64,000 nucleotides of DNA from NCBI RefSeq assembly GCF_000421405.1, contig NZ_ATWY01000005.1, positions 1-64,000 on the forward strand. The letters are read 5' to 3'. How positions within the stretch are numbered: the stretch's first letter is position 1; every line of letters starts with the position of its first letter. Below are positions 23,969-35,387 of this stretch, piece after piece. The DNA is from Butyrivibrio sp. NC2007. Lineage in GTDB: Bacteria > Bacillota > Clostridia > Lachnospirales > Lachnospiraceae. A model generated the notes under the pieces. That model saw nothing but the letters and a program-made list of their open reading frames with translations. It was not told the DNA's origin and ran no database searches. A program made the position numbers and the translations under genes.

Positions 23969-24247
23969 ATGGAAGTAAGAAATGTTTCAAAGCTTATTGG
24001 ACAGTTCGCCATGGTTGGCCAGCTTGGCTTATCACTTCTGATGCCGCTTCTGATGTGTCTTTTCGCATGTTATCTGCTTGTATCCAAGTTATCTCTTCCG
24101 GTCTGGATATATATCCCCGGTTTCATATTGGGACTTGGGGCTTCTATGACAACCGCCTACAAGGTTTATCTGTCAGTTGTTCAAAAAGAAGAGAAAAAGA
24201 AAATAAAGAGAAACCCAAATGAGGTTTATTTCAGTAAGCATATATAA
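23969..24247 (+). CDS. AtpZ/AtpI-like small membrane protein
   Basis: About 92 aa with two hydrophobic helices (LGLSLLMPLLMCLFACYLLV and LPVWIYIPGFILGLGASM) and a Lys-rich C terminus, matching the AtpZ/AtpI-like proteins at the head of many Firmicute and anaerobe ATP synthase operons. These are linked to c-ring assembly or Mg2+/Ca2+ handling. ATG 23969 is chosen because AAAGGAG lies 13 bases before it, while ATG 23930 has no ribosome binding site. Assignment rests on position and topology rather than on strong motifs. Confidence 0.7.
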   Translation: MEVRNVSKLIGQFAMVGQLGLSLLMPLLMCLFACYLLVSKLSLPVWIYIPGFILGLGASMTTAYKVYLSVVQKEEKKKIKRNPNEVYFSKHI

Positions 24248-24274
24248 AACTATTTTTGGGGAGAATATATAGGT

Positions 24275-24685
24275 ATGAAATTACAGCCGGCTGTTAAGAC
24301 TGAAACGGGGAGAATTGCCATCGCGACAGGGGTAGGCGTACTTGTCATGTACGCAGTGTTTTTTTGTTTGCACATGGTCGTTCCTAATTGGGCGCCATTT
24401 GATATAAAAGTCATCCTGGGAGGAATCGGCGGATTTATAGTAGCTGTCGTAAATTTCCTGTGGATGGGTATCACTGTGCAAAAAGTTGCATCCATGGATG
24501 ATGAAAAGGCGGCGAGATCTACAATGGGCGTAAGCTACAGATATCGTCTGCTGCTTCAGATCTTGTGGATAATACTGGCGATCGTTGTCCCGGTATTTAA
24601 TCCTGTATCGGGCATAGTTCCGCTACTTGTTCCTGCATTATTTATAAAACTACGCGGTATCATTTCTGCGGGGAAAGGAGGTTGA
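24275..24685 (+). CDS. atpI: ATP synthase subunit I (AtpI-like)
   Basis: 136 aa with four predicted membrane helices (two hairpins; residues ~15-35, 43-66, 90-108, 112-126). The length, topology and position just upstream of atpB match AtpI, a chaperone-like protein for c-ring assembly. GGGGAG precedes the start by about ten bases. The sequence motifs alone are not diagnostic. Confidence 0.75.
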   Translation: MKLQPAVKTETGRIAIATGVGVLVMYAVFFCLHMVVPNWAPFDIKVILGGIGGFIVAVVNFLWMGITVQKVASMDDEKAARSTMGVSYRYRLLLQILWIILAIVVPVFNPVSGIVPLLVPALFIKLRGIISAGKGG

Positions 24686-24695
24686 AGGCGAAAGC

Positions 24696-25466
24696 ATGAG
24701 TCAAAGCTTCGAAGTTGATTATGCGAAGATATACTGGACTATCAAGACCGGTATTCCGATCCTTGGAGATTTAAAGATCACCGAGACCCTCATAGTGAGC
24801 TGGATCGTAATGATCATAATCACCGGGCTGTGTATCTTCCTGACAAGAGACCTTAAGGTCGAGAACATTTCGAAAAGGCAGGCTTTTGCAGAAATGCTGG
24901 TAGAGATGGGCAACAATTTTGTCCGCAATAATACCGGAGGAAACAAGTTTGATAAACTGATACCCTTTGTATCAGCTCTTTTTGCCACTAGTGTGGTTTC
25001 AAACCTGATAAGTCTTGTGGGACTTAGAAGTCCTACAGCAGATCTGTCAACAGAAGCTGCCTGGGCGATAGTCGTGTTCATCATGATTACGTCTACAAAG
25101 ATTAAGACCAACGGATTTGGCGGATATTTGAAAGGATTCACGACTCCAATTGCAGTTATGACACCATTCAATATTCTGTCTGAGTTGGCAACACCGGTTA
25201 GTATGGCGTGCCGTCATTTTGGTAATATCCTGTCGGGTGTTGTTATTGACGGACTGATCTACTGGGCTCTGGGCCTTGCATCAGCAGCGCTTTTCGGACT
25301 TATACCCGGTGCCGTTGGAAAATTCCTTTCCAACATTCCTATTCTCGGAATTGGTCTTCCGGCTGTGACCGGAGTGTATTTTGACTGGTTCTCAGGATGC
25401 ATGCAGGCGTTCATTTTCTGTATGCTGACCGTCATGTACATCGCCAATGCGGCTGAGGAAGGATAA
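24696..25466 (+). CDS. atpB: F-type ATP synthase subunit a
   Basis: 256 aa, five to six membrane helices. It forms the stator half-channels for ion flow past the c-ring. Conserved features are TPFNILSELATPVSMACRHFGNILSG, containing the essential Arg of the ion path (CRHFGN), and the C-terminal GVYFDWFSGCMQAFIFCMLTV. It begins 10 bp after the AtpI-like gene. Confidence 0.95.
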   Translation: MSQSFEVDYAKIYWTIKTGIPILGDLKITETLIVSWIVMIIITGLCIFLTRDLKVENISKRQAFAEMLVEMGNNFVRNNTGGNKFDKLIPFVSALFATSVVSNLISLVGLRSPTADLSTEAAWAIVVFIMITSTKIKTNGFGGYLKGFTTPIAVMTPFNILSELATPVSMACRHFGNILSGVVIDGLIYWALGLASAALFGLIPGAVGKFLSNIPILGIGLPAVTGVYFDWFSGCMQAFIFCMLTVMYIANAAEEG

Positions 25467-25491
25467 CAACTTAATACGTACGTAACACTAA

Positions 25492-25806
<315 letters not shown>

Positions 25807-25823
25807 TAAAAAGGAGATAAAAT

Positions 25824-26321
25824 ATGCAGACACAAGATCTAGTAACCCTTGTGCCTTGGACCTTTATCATTCAGATCATTAACCTTTTTATTCAGGTCTT
25901 TCTGATCAAGAAGTTTCTTTTTAAGCCAATCAATGACATTTTGGAAAAGAGAAGAAACCTTGCTGATAAAGAGATCAAGGAAGCCAGAGAGGCTAAGACT
26001 GAAGCCGATTCCTTGAAAGAACAGTATGAGAGCAGTCTCACAAATGCTCATGCCGAAGCTGCACAGATCGTATCCGATGCTCAGAAGGAAGCCCAGAGTA
26101 AGGCTGACACACTGGTAAGGGATGCACAGGAAGAGGCAGCAGGCATTAAAGCCAGAGCGGCTGCTGATATTGAACAGGAAAAGAAAAAGGCTATCAACGA
26201 GGCCAAGGACGAGATCAGCTCCCTTGCAATGGACATTGCAGGTAAGGTTGTTGAGAAAGAGATCAACGAAGCTGATCACAAAAAACTTATTGAGGACTTT
26301 ATTAACAAAGTCGGAGCATAA
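25824..26321 (+). CDS. atpF: F-type ATP synthase subunit b
   Basis: 165 aa. One N-terminal membrane helix (WTFIIQIINLFIQVFLIKKF) is followed by a long charged coiled coil (~40-150) rich in Ala, Glu, Lys and Asp. It forms the peripheral stalk linking subunit a to delta and alpha. The gene starts 17 bp after atpE with AAGGAG. Confidence 0.94.
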   Translation: MQTQDLVTLVPWTFIIQIINLFIQVFLIKKFLFKPINDILEKRRNLADKEIKEAREAKTEADSLKEQYESSLTNAHAEAAQIVSDAQKEAQSKADTLVRDAQEEAAGIKARAAADIEQEKKKAINEAKDEISSLAMDIAGKVVEKEINEADHKKLIEDFINKVGA

Positions 26322-26350
26322 GATTTTTTCGAAGAAAAGAGGTAAGGAAA

Positions 26351-26890
26351 ATGAGCAAAGCTGGAGATCTTTATGGGCAGAGCCTGTATGATCTGGCAGC
26401 GGAAGAGAACCTTACGGATGATATACTGGGCGAAATGGTGAGTGTTAGGGAGATCTTTAAAGAGAATCCCGATTACATAACACTCCTGTCGGAGCCTTCA
26501 GTCCCAAAGAAGGAAAGGCTGCAACTCGTAGACGAGTCGCTGGGAAGCAGCTTAAATACTTACCATCTGAACTTTATCAAGATACTCATAGAAAAAGGAC
26601 TGCTTCGTGAGTACTCAGCTTGTTATAAGAGATTCAGAAAATCTTATAATGAGGCCCACGGCATAGCAGATGCACTGGTAACAACAGCAGTTGCTTTATC
26701 GGATGCACAGCTGTCGCAGTTAAAAGAGAAACTTGAAGGGATCAGCGGTAAGAAAGTCCTTTTGGAACAGAAAGTGGATACCGGCATCCTGGGTGGTGTC
26801 AGAGTAGACCTGGAGGGACAGCTCTTTGACGGATCAGTCAAGGGCAGGTTATCCGAGCTTCGCAAAAGAGTTGATGACATCGTCATCTAA
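26351..26890 (+). CDS. atpH: F-type ATP synthase subunit delta
   Basis: 179 aa soluble stalk protein. It begins GDLYGQSLYDLAAEENLTDD, the usual delta/OSCP start, and ends with the conserved DTGILGGVRVDLEGQLFDGS segment and a helical tail. It ties the b stalk to the F1 head. The gap after atpF is 29 bp. Confidence 0.94.
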   Translation: MSKAGDLYGQSLYDLAAEENLTDDILGEMVSVREIFKENPDYITLLSEPSVPKKERLQLVDESLGSSLNTYHLNFIKILIEKGLLREYSACYKRFRKSYNEAHGIADALVTTAVALSDAQLSQLKEKLEGISGKKVLLEQKVDTGILGGVRVDLEGQLFDGSVKGRLSELRKRVDDIVI

Positions 26891-26919
26891 TTACATGAAC
26901 TAATACATCGGAGGATGAT

Positions 26920-28443
26920 ATGGAGTTAAAACCAGAAAAAATATCCGAGGTCATTCGAAGCCAGATAAAGAATTATCAGAACGCAATCATTCAGAACGAG
27001 ACGGGTACAGTTCTCACAGTCGGTGACGGTATCGCACGTGTCAGCGGTCTTTTGAACTGTATGTCCGGTGAGCTTCTTGAGTTTGAGAACGGAACATTCG
27101 GAATGGCTCAGAACCTCGAGGAAACAGTAGTTTCAGCGGTTTTGTTCGGCGAGGATGTTGGAATCAGCGAAGGACAGACCGTTAAGCGTACAGGAAGAGT
27201 CGTATCTGTTCCTGTAGGCGAGCAGATGATCGGACGTGTAGTAAATGCTATTGGACAGCCAATCGATGGCCAGGGTCCGATCGAATCAACAGAGTACAGG
27301 CCGGTTGAGTCACCTGCACCCGGTATTATCGCAAGACAGCCCGTTAAGGAGCCGCTTCAGACAGGTATCAAGGCTATCGATTCCATGATCCCTATCGGAA
27401 GAGGACAGCGTGAGCTGATCATCGGCGATAGACAGACAGGTAAGACAACAATCGCCATCGATACAATTCTTAACCAGAAGGGAAAAGACGTTATCTGTAT
27501 CTATGTAGCTATAGGACAGAAGCGTTCAACCGTTACAGCACTGGTTGAAGATCTTAAGAAGGGCGGCGCTATGGACTACACCATCGTTGTAGCAGCTACA
27601 GCGTCAGAGCCAAGCCCGCTGCAGTACATTTCACCATACACAGGCTGTGCTATGGGTGAGTACTTTATGAATCAGGGTAAGCATGTGCTTTGCATCTATG
27701 ATGACCTTTCAAAGCACGCGGTTGCATACCGTGCACTTTCCCTGCTTATCAGAAGACCACCGGGACGTGAAGCTTATCCCGGAGACGTATTCTACCTGCA
27801 TTCAAGACTCCTTGAGAGAGCTGCTAAGCTTTCTGATGAGAACGGAGGCGGATCACTTACAGCCCTTCCTATCATCGAGACACAGGCAGGCGACGTTTCG
27901 GCATACATTCCTACAAACGTTATCTCCATCACTGATGGTCAGATATTCCTTGAGACAGAGCTCTTCCACTCAGGCATCATGCCGGCGGTTAACCCCGGTA
28001 TCTCAGTATCCCGAGTTGGTGGTAACGCTCAGATCAAGGCCATGAAGAAGGTTGCCGGAACTTTGAAACTTGTTTATTCACAGTACCGTGAGCTGGCAAG
28101 CTTTGCACAGTTCGGATCCGACCTTGATGAGGATACCAAGAACCGTCTGGCTCAGGGTGAAAGAATCGTGGAAGTTCTTAAGCAGGATAAGAACAAACCG
28201 GTTCCTGTAGAGAAACAGGTTGCTATCCTCTACGCGGTTGTCAACAACATCCTGATGAAGGTTGATGTTGCAGACGTTGCAGAGTATGAGGCAGGACTTT
28301 ATGATTTCCTCGATGCAGATCCTTCCGGAATCGCAGCAATGCGTGACATCCGTGAAACCGGTAAGCTCGAGGCTGAAACTGAGAACAAGTTAAAAGAGGC
28401 ACTGGACGCTTATACAGACAAGTTCATTAAGCAGAAAGGCTGA
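26920..28443 (+). CDS. atpA: F-type ATP synthase subunit alpha
   Basis: 507 aa, normal length. The Walker A motif is GDRQTGKT. The family signature [13 protein letters not shown] is present, with the arginine finger within it, and the N-terminal beta-barrel starts around [15 protein letters not shown]. This is the non-catalytic nucleotide-binding subunit of F1. GGAGG precedes the ATG. Confidence 0.98.
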   Translation: MELKPEKISEVIRSQIKNYQNAIIQNETGTVLTVGDGIARVSGLLNCMSGELLEFENGTFGMAQNLEETVVSAVLFGEDVGISEGQTVKRTGRVVSVPVGEQMIGRVVNAIGQPIDGQGPIESTEYRPVESPAPGIIARQPVKEPLQTGIKAIDSMIPIGRGQRELIIGDRQTGKTTIAIDTILNQKGKDVICIYVAIGQKRSTVTALVEDLKKGGAMDYTIVVAATASEPSPLQYISPYTGCAMGEYFMNQGKHVLCIYDDLSKHAVAYRALSLLIRRPPGREAYPGDVFYLHSRLLERAAKLSDENGGGSLTALPIIETQAGDVSAYIPTNVISITDGQIFLETELFHSGIMPAVNPGISVSRVGGNAQIKAMKKVAGTLKLVYSQYRELASFAQFGSDLDEDTKNRLAQGERIVEVLKQDKNKPVPVEKQVAILYAVVNNILMKVDVADVAEYEAGLYDFLDADPSGIAAMRDIRETGKLEAETENKLKEALDAYTDKFIKQKG

Positions 28444-28461
28444 TAAGAGGAGGATAAGATA

Positions 28462-29322
28462 ATGGCTGGATCAATGAAAGCTGTTAAACTCCGAATCAAG
28501 AGCGTTCAGAGCACGATGCAGATCACGAAGGCCATGCAGCTGGTTGCTGCATCCAAACTTCGTAAGGCAAAAGAGAGAGCTGATGCATCTAAGCCCTACC
28601 TTGAGACCATGCTTGGAACTCTTACAGATATAGCCAATTCAAATACGGATTTCCAGTCGCCTTTTACAAAGGCTGCGGAGAACGAAAAGTGGCTGTACGT
28701 TGTAATCGCCGGAGACAGAGGTCTTGCAGGCGGATACAACTCAAACCTGTTTAAGTTCATGGAGCAGGAGACCAAGGGGAGAGATAATGTAACAGTTCTT
28801 CCCATCGGAAAAAAATCCGTAGAATACTTTAAGCACAGAAACGTACCTCTTTTCACAGAAGAGTACGCAGAGGTTGCCAAGGTAAACATCTCGGATTGTT
28901 TCCAGGTTGCCAAGCTGATCTGTGAAGCGTATAAGTCAGGAGAGTTCGGACATATATTCCTGTGCTACACGAATTTTATTTCCATGCTCTCACAGGTGCC
29001 CACAGCAGCATCACTTCTTCCTCTCTCGGACCTTAGATCCGAAGATCTGAAGTCTGATGGAAAAGCAAGGGATCTGATCTTGTACGAGCCGGACTCAGAG
29101 ACAGTGTTCAATGCTATTGTTCCGGAATATCTGGCGGGAATTCTTTATTCCAGTATCAACATTTCTTATGCCAGTGAGCTTGCGGCCAGAAGAACCGCGA
29201 TGGAAGCTGCAACAGACAATGCAGAAGAGATGATCGATACCTTGAGTCTGTACTATAACAGAGCGCGTCAGGCAAGCATTACGCAGGAAATTACAGAAAT
29301 AGTAGCTGGTGCGGAAAGCTGA
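28462..29322 (+). CDS. atpG: F-type ATP synthase subunit gamma
   Basis: 286 aa central shaft subunit. The N-terminal helix has KLRIKSVQSTMQITKAMQLV, and the C-terminal helix has AMEAATDNAEEMIDTLSLYY then NRARQASITQEITEIVAGAE, the two paired coiled-coil segments that turn inside the alpha/beta ring. It begins 18 bp after atpA. Confidence 0.96.
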   Translation: MAGSMKAVKLRIKSVQSTMQITKAMQLVAASKLRKAKERADASKPYLETMLGTLTDIANSNTDFQSPFTKAAENEKWLYVVIAGDRGLAGGYNSNLFKFMEQETKGRDNVTVLPIGKKSVEYFKHRNVPLFTEEYAEVAKVNISDCFQVAKLICEAYKSGEFGHIFLCYTNFISMLSQVPTAASLLPLSDLRSEDLKSDGKARDLILYEPDSETVFNAIVPEYLAGILYSSINISYASELAARRTAMEAATDNAEEMIDTLSLYYNRARQASITQEITEIVAGAES

Positions 29323-29337
29323 TCATGCTACTAATAA

Positions 29338-30747
<1,410 letters not shown>

Positions 30748-30759
30748 AAGGAGCGACTT

Positions 30760-31179
30760 ATGTCTAGTTATCATTTACAGGTTGTCTCCATGGATGGCCT
30801 GGATTTCGATGGAGAAGTTCAGAAGCTGCTTCTGCGTACAATAGACGGTGATGTTGAGATCCTTGCTCGCCACACTGACTACTGTACCGCTATTGGAATG
30901 GGCACAGCGAGAGTGACCATGGAAGACGGCACAGAGAGAAAAGCAGCCTGTATCGGTGGAATGCTTTCAGTCTTAAAGGGTGAAGTCAAAGTCTTCCCTA
31001 CCACCTGGGAGTGGAGTGAAGATATTGATATTGAGCGTGCTAAGGCTGCTAAAGCAAAAGCTGAAGAGAGACTTTCAGACCAGCTCCTGGACAAGGAAGC
31101 CAGAGTAAGAGCTGAGGCTAAGCTCTACAGAGCGCTCGTACGACTTGGTTCCACCGGTCATCAGGATCGCGAAAAATAA
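30760..31179 (+). CDS. atpC: F-type ATP synthase subunit epsilon
   Basis: 139 aa. The N-terminal beta-sandwich (~1-85; VEILARHTDYCTAIGMGTAR) and C-terminal helical hairpin (~90-135; ERAKAAKAKAEERL) are those of the rotor subunit that couples shaft to c-ring and restrains ATP hydrolysis. It is the last gene of the operon, 12 bp after atpD. Confidence 0.95.
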   Translation: MSSYHLQVVSMDGLDFDGEVQKLLLRTIDGDVEILARHTDYCTAIGMGTARVTMEDGTERKAACIGGMLSVLKGEVKVFPTTWEWSEDIDIERAKAAKAKAEERLSDQLLDKEARVRAEAKLYRALVRLGSTGHQDREK

Positions 31180-31213
31180 GAATTGTATTAAGAGTTTTAA
31201 ACATAAAGAAAAC

Positions 31214-31236
31214 GCCCCCGGCATTACGCCGGGGGC
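31214..31236. terminator. Strong hairpin between the atp operon and the convergent ABC operon
   Basis: GCCCCCGGC pairs perfectly with GCCGGGGGC around a 5-base loop, with an A-rich left flank and ATTT on the right. It can end transcription from both sides. Confidence 0.85.
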
Positions 31237-31269
31237 ATTTCCAATTAATTGTGTAAGGGTTATATATAA

Positions 31270-32184
31270 TTACTCCTTTACGCCGCCGATTGTAAGACCT
31301 GCAACAAAGTATCTCTGCAGGAACGGGTAGAGCATAACTATAGGAGCCATTGTAATGATGGTAGCTGCAGCTCTTACGGAAACAGGAGTGATGTTAACCT
31401 GTGTTCCTGTAGTAGCAGCACCTGCGTTACCCTTAAGGGAGGTAACGGCTGAAAGCATCTTCATCAGCTCGTACTGGAGTGTTGTGTACTGATCTGCCAT
31501 ACGGTTGTAAAGCATTGTATCGAACCAGGAGTTCCACTGACCTACAGCAACGAAAAGAGCAATTGTTGCGTAGATAGGTTTACACAAAGGAGATACAACC
31601 GATAAGAAGATCTTCATGTAACCGGCACCGTCGATCTGTGCTGCTTCCTGAAGTGAATCCGGAAGACCTTCCATGTAGGTTCTCATAACCAGCATGTTGA
31701 AACCGCTTATCATTCCCGGGATTACATATACCCAGAAGGAATTGGTGAGATGAAGGTTTCTGTACAAAAGCATTACAGGGATCATACCACCGTTAACATA
31801 CATTGTGATAACCCAGAAGAGTGAAAGCTGTGATCTGAACACGAAGTTCTTCTGGCTTACAATGAATGCAAGAAGCGCATTGGCTGCAACTGCGAAAATT
31901 GTTCCGAGAACGGTTCTTAAAACTGAAATAACAGCGCCGCGTCCGATATTACGAAGGGCAAGTACTGCGGAATAGTTCTGTGTAGTAAAGATTCTTGGCC
32001 AGAGATGTACACCGCCTCTCATGGCGTCGACACCGTCGTTAAACGAAATGGCCAGTGTGTTAAGTACCGGGTAAATGGTTACTATACAGAAGATCAGCAT
32101 GAATAGATAAAGGAAAATGTAGAAAACTACATCCCATGCACTTAATTTATGAAGTCCACCTGACTTAATCTCATTCTTTTCCAT
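31270..32184 (-). CDS. ABC sugar permease, LplC/YtcP type
   Basis: 304 aa with six membrane helices. The EAA loop that docks the ATPase reads LPDSLQEAAQIDGAGYMKIF at about residues 185-204. It ends with the family-typical PFLQRYFVAGLTIGGVKE. It partners the permease at 32197-33135 and the lipoprotein at 33238-35046; genes run lipoprotein, permease, permease on the minus strand. No ATPase is encoded here, so a shared MsmX-like ATPase encoded elsewhere is expected. In other xylanolytic Firmicutes this importer type takes up aldouronic oligosaccharides, which fits the glucuronidase genes nearby. Confidence 0.9.
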   Translation of the reverse strand: MEKNEIKSGGLHKLSAWDVVFYIFLYLFMLIFCIVTIYPVLNTLAISFNDGVDAMRGGVHLWPRIFTTQNYSAVLALRNIGRGAVISVLRTVLGTIFAVAANALLAFIVSQKNFVFRSQLSLFWVITMYVNGGMIPVMLLYRNLHLTNSFWVYVIPGMISGFNMLVMRTYMEGLPDSLQEAAQIDGAGYMKIFLSVVSPLCKPIYATIALFVAVGQWNSWFDTMLYNRMADQYTTLQYELMKMLSAVTSLKGNAGAATTGTQVNITPVSVRAAATIITMAPIVMLYPFLQRYFVAGLTIGGVKE

Positions 32185-32196
32185 ACAGCACCTCCC

Positions 32197-33135
32197 TTAG
32201 AATAACCTTTCTTCGCCGGTCTTCTTAGCGATCTGATTTGCAAGTACTATGATCACTATGGATACTACACTCTTAAAGATACCGGCTGCAGTACCGAGGG
32301 AATAGTCATTCTGGCTGATACCCCAGGTCAGAACGTAGATATCGATGGTATCTGATACGCTCTTTACAAGTCCGTTTCCTAAGAGATACTGTACTTCGAA
32401 ACCTGCATTAAGCAGATTTCCCATGTTCATAATAAGCAGGATAATAATCGTAGGCTTGATTCCGGGCAATGTAACGTTCTTGATCTTGCCCCATCTACCT
32501 GCACCATCGATGGAAGCTGCCTCATACAGGCAGGGATCAATGGATGTGATAGCTGAAAGATATATGATCGCGTTCCATCCTGTTTCCTTCCAAACATGTG
32601 CGAAGGTTACGATAGGCCAGAACAGAGCCGGTATCGAGAAGAACGGAACGGTGTCTTTTACTAAACCAAATTTAACTAAAAGCTCGTTTATGATACCTGT
32701 TGATGAAAGGGCATCATTCAAAATACCTGTAACAATGATCCATGAAAGGAAGTGTGGAAGGTAGGAGATTGTCTGTACTACCTTCTTGGCTCTCAGCAGT
32801 CTGAACTCATTTAAGAGGATCGCAAAGACGATAGCTGTGAGAGTAGTGAAGATAAGATTCAATGTTCCCATGCAGAAAGTGTTTCTGATAACCTTAAGGA
32901 AGGTTACATCCGAGAACAGGAATCTGAATTTTTCAAGTCCAACCCACTTTGAGTGGAAGAGGCCTGTCTTGTTTTTATAGTTTTCAAAAGCCATCAACCA
33001 GCCGGCCAGGGGCAGATAACAGAAGATAAATCCGTAGATTACAAATACTGCAGACCATGCTATAAGAACCTTTTGCTTGGCGAGTTCTTTTCTTGTGATG
33101 ACCGTTTTCTTTTTATTTGCGGCGGTTTTACTCAT
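32197..33135 (-). CDS. ABC sugar permease, LplB type
   Basis: About 312 aa, six membrane helices; EAA loop CLYEAASIDGAGRWGKIKNV. The start at 33135 (MSKTAANKKK) is chosen for GAAAGG about eleven bases upstream; the in-frame ATG at 33201 lacks a site. It has the family features FCYLPLAGWLMAFENYK and PHFLSWIIVTGI. It starts 102 bp after the end of the lipoprotein gene on the same strand and ends 12 bp before the second permease gene. Confidence 0.9.
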   Translation of the reverse strand: MSKTAANKKKTVITRKELAKQKVLIAWSAVFVIYGFIFCYLPLAGWLMAFENYKNKTGLFHSKWVGLEKFRFLFSDVTFLKVIRNTFCMGTLNLIFTTLTAIVFAILLNEFRLLRAKKVVQTISYLPHFLSWIIVTGILNDALSSTGIINELLVKFGLVKDTVPFFSIPALFWPIVTFAHVWKETGWNAIIYLSAITSIDPCLYEAASIDGAGRWGKIKNVTLPGIKPTIIILLIMNMGNLLNAGFEVQYLLGNGLVKSVSDTIDIYVLTWGISQNDYSLGTAAGIFKSVVSIVIIVLANQIAKKTGEERLF

Positions 33136-33237
33136 CCCTTTTGGTACCTTTCGTTTAATAATTCTGTATAAAAAGGCAGCCATATACTTATTAAGCTGCA
33201 TATGGCTGCCTTATCATCTAGAACAAGAATTAAAGCA

Positions 33238-35046
33238 TTAGTTGCCTGAATTTGCTGCTACTCTTCTGTCGAGCTCTTCCTGCATCTGGCTAAGGAAGTC
33301 CTGAGGATTGCATCCTTCATAAGCTTTCATGTAGTTGTTCCACTCGCTCTCGAAGTCTGAAGCCATAACTACCTTAGGAAGCCACTCGTGCTTAACTTCA
33401 CCCATCTTTGTCCAAGCTACACCACCCTGTGTTGATGTATCAAGGTTGTTTGAGTATGACCACATAGGGAACCAAGGATGTGTTGCGTTTACATCTTCTA
33501 CAACTGATCCGATGAGATCAGGATAGTTCTTAGCACCGTAAGCGTCGAAGCACTTCTTAAGAGGTTCAGCTAACTTATCATAGAACTCTGAAGGCTGCTC
33601 TTCAGGAAGGTTAGCGTTCTTTCCATCGTCGCTTGTTCCGCCGTACTGAGGAAGGTAGCTGTATGTGCACATATGATCTGCTTTGTACTTAGGATCTGCT
33701 ACCTTCGCTCTGATTTCAGGAGTTCTGTAGAAGAGTCCGTTATCGTCTACGAGGTAGTCAACACCTTCAACACCCCAGAAACGAAGGTTCATGATATCCT
33801 GGTCAAGCATCTTGTCAAGGAATGAGAATGCAAGGTCAGGGTCTGCGCAGCTTGTTGTAACTGCGATACCTGAAGCTGTGTTAAGTGTGTCGCCGTATGT
33901 ATGCCAACGGTTGTCCATTCCCTCGTCAATTGTAAGTCCAAGAGGAACGTAGTTGCAGCCCTGAACATCAAGACCTGCTGTAAGGAGTGCGTCGTTGATC
34001 TGCTGGAAATCCCAGTACTGATCGCACATACCAAGTACGTTACCGTTTGAAAGCTTCTGGATATAGTCGTCGTACTTCTGTGTTCCGAAGTCCTTATCAA
34101 CGATACCCTTCTTATACTCTTCGTTCAGCTTAGCGAAGTATCTCTTAGCTGTAGGAGTTGTATTGTAGTCAACGATTGTAGGATCCTTGCCCTCGAAATC
34201 AACGATTACAGAACCGTCGTTTGGATATCCATCAAGGAACTGAGGAGCGTTCTCAATACAGAAGTATCTCCAGTCATCGCAAAGGCATGTGTAAGGGATG
34301 ATATCCATCTCGTTGCCGTTAGCGTCTTTGGTCTTAGGATTAGCTGCTGCATATCTCTCAAGAAGATCGAAGTACTGATCAAGTGTCTTGATCTCCGGGT
34401 AGTTATCCCACTCAAGAACTCTTGCCTGAATCCAGAATGCTTCGTCGTTGTGAGCTGTTCCTGTAGGAGCGCCCTTTGTGTTCTGGAATACGTTGCACCA
34501 GTAGATGTGTCCGTCATCCTGTCTGAACTGATCCCACTCTGTAGGAGTGTAGTAGTTTGTAAGGTTAGGATACTTGCCACTCTCAAGGTACTCATCCCAA
34601 GGAATAAGAACACCTTCGTTGTAAAGATCTGTAGATCCGTCACCACCATCGATAAGGTCAGGATATGTTCCTGATGCGATGATTGATCCGATTGCCTCTG
34701 AAACTGTCTGACCTGTCAGCCATGTCTCTTTAAGACGAACACCGGTCTTCTCTGCGATCATGTCCTGGATCTCGTTGTTACCGCTGTTGATCTCTGTTCC
34801 GGGCATTCCTGCGAAGAATGTGAAGTCAACGATCTCGTCAGGTGCATAAGTCTTTTCTTCTGCAGCTGCTGTTGTGTCTGCTGCTGTGTCTGTAGTAGCA
34901 GGTGCTGCTGTCTCTGTGCCCCCATTTGATGTCTGTGCGCTGTCGCCTGTGCTCTGAGCTGCTTCACCACAACCTACAAGAGCAGTTGCCATGAGCATTG
35001 TGCTCATTGACAGAGCAACAACTTTTTTCATTGCTTTGTTTTTCAT
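33238..35046 (-). CDS. Extracellular solute-binding lipoprotein, LplA type
   Basis: About 602 aa. A signal peptide with lipobox LVGC (Cys at about residue 26 from ATG 35046) and a Ser/Thr/Ala/Glu-rich linker precede the binding domain (VDFTFFAGMPGTEINSGNNE onward). The start at 35046 has GAAAGGGG upstream, unlike 35109. The mature protein would be lipid-anchored outside the cell and deliver oligosaccharide to the permeases encoded downstream. Aromatic-rich segments (DDWRYFCIENAPQFLDGYP, HPWFPMWSYSNN) suit carbohydrate stacking. Ligand inferred from context: xylan-derived aldouronates. Confidence 0.9.
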   Translation of the reverse strand: MKNKAMKKVVALSMSTMLMATALVGCGEAAQSTGDSAQTSNGGTETAAPATTDTAADTTAAAEEKTYAPDEIVDFTFFAGMPGTEINSGNNEIQDMIAEKTGVRLKETWLTGQTVSEAIGSIIASGTYPDLIDGGDGSTDLYNEGVLIPWDEYLESGKYPNLTNYYTPTEWDQFRQDDGHIYWCNVFQNTKGAPTGTAHNDEAFWIQARVLEWDNYPEIKTLDQYFDLLERYAAANPKTKDANGNEMDIIPYTCLCDDWRYFCIENAPQFLDGYPNDGSVIVDFEGKDPTIVDYNTTPTAKRYFAKLNEEYKKGIVDKDFGTQKYDDYIQKLSNGNVLGMCDQYWDFQQINDALLTAGLDVQGCNYVPLGLTIDEGMDNRWHTYGDTLNTASGIAVTTSCADPDLAFSFLDKMLDQDIMNLRFWGVEGVDYLVDDNGLFYRTPEIRAKVADPKYKADHMCTYSYLPQYGGTSDDGKNANLPEEQPSEFYDKLAEPLKKCFDAYGAKNYPDLIGSVVEDVNATHPWFPMWSYSNNLDTSTQGGVAWTKMGEVKHEWLPKVVMASDFESEWNNYMKAYEGCNPQDFLSQMQEELDRRVAANSGN

Positions 35047-35387
35047 AATTACCCCTTTCTCCCTTTTACTTTTTTTATTTGGTCCAAAAAAAGTATGATT
35101 ATGTGACACTTTTCATGGATTATTATAGAACTCAGAAAATTTTGATAGAATGGAATTCTTTTACTTCAATAAGCACTTTTTTTACTTCTTTAACAGAAAA
35201 TTTACTTTTTGTTTCTTTTTATTGTGCAAAATGGACATGTTTATTTGGTATAATTAATAATTTGTGCCAAATTTCTTGTCATATTGCCATATAAAGTCTG
35301 AATGACTGTCCTAATGTTAATAGTAATGTATAACATCAGGACCACCCCATTCCAATCAAATATTGGCAAGGTCTTGCCAATGAATGC
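35047..35387. other. 341-bp gap upstream of the ABC operon
   Basis: AT-rich with no convincing ORF. It should hold the promoter of the minus-strand lipoprotein gene; ATTATA near 35119 (TATAAT on the minus strand) is a possible -10. Its right end holds the 20-bp box at 35350-35369 and a perfect palindrome at 35362-35381. Confidence 0.5.
35350..35369. promoter_or_regulatory. Shared 20-bp box, copy 1 (candidate operator)
   Basis: TTCCAATCAAATATTGGCAA is identical at 19 of 20 positions to the box at 38234-38253, and the flanks also share CCACC. It contains CCAAT-N5-ATTGG. It overlaps ATTGGCAAG-GT-CTTGCCAAT, a perfect palindrome at 35362-35381. It lies upstream of the lipoprotein gene and just past the stop of the esterase-GH43 gene. 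Confidence 0.5.
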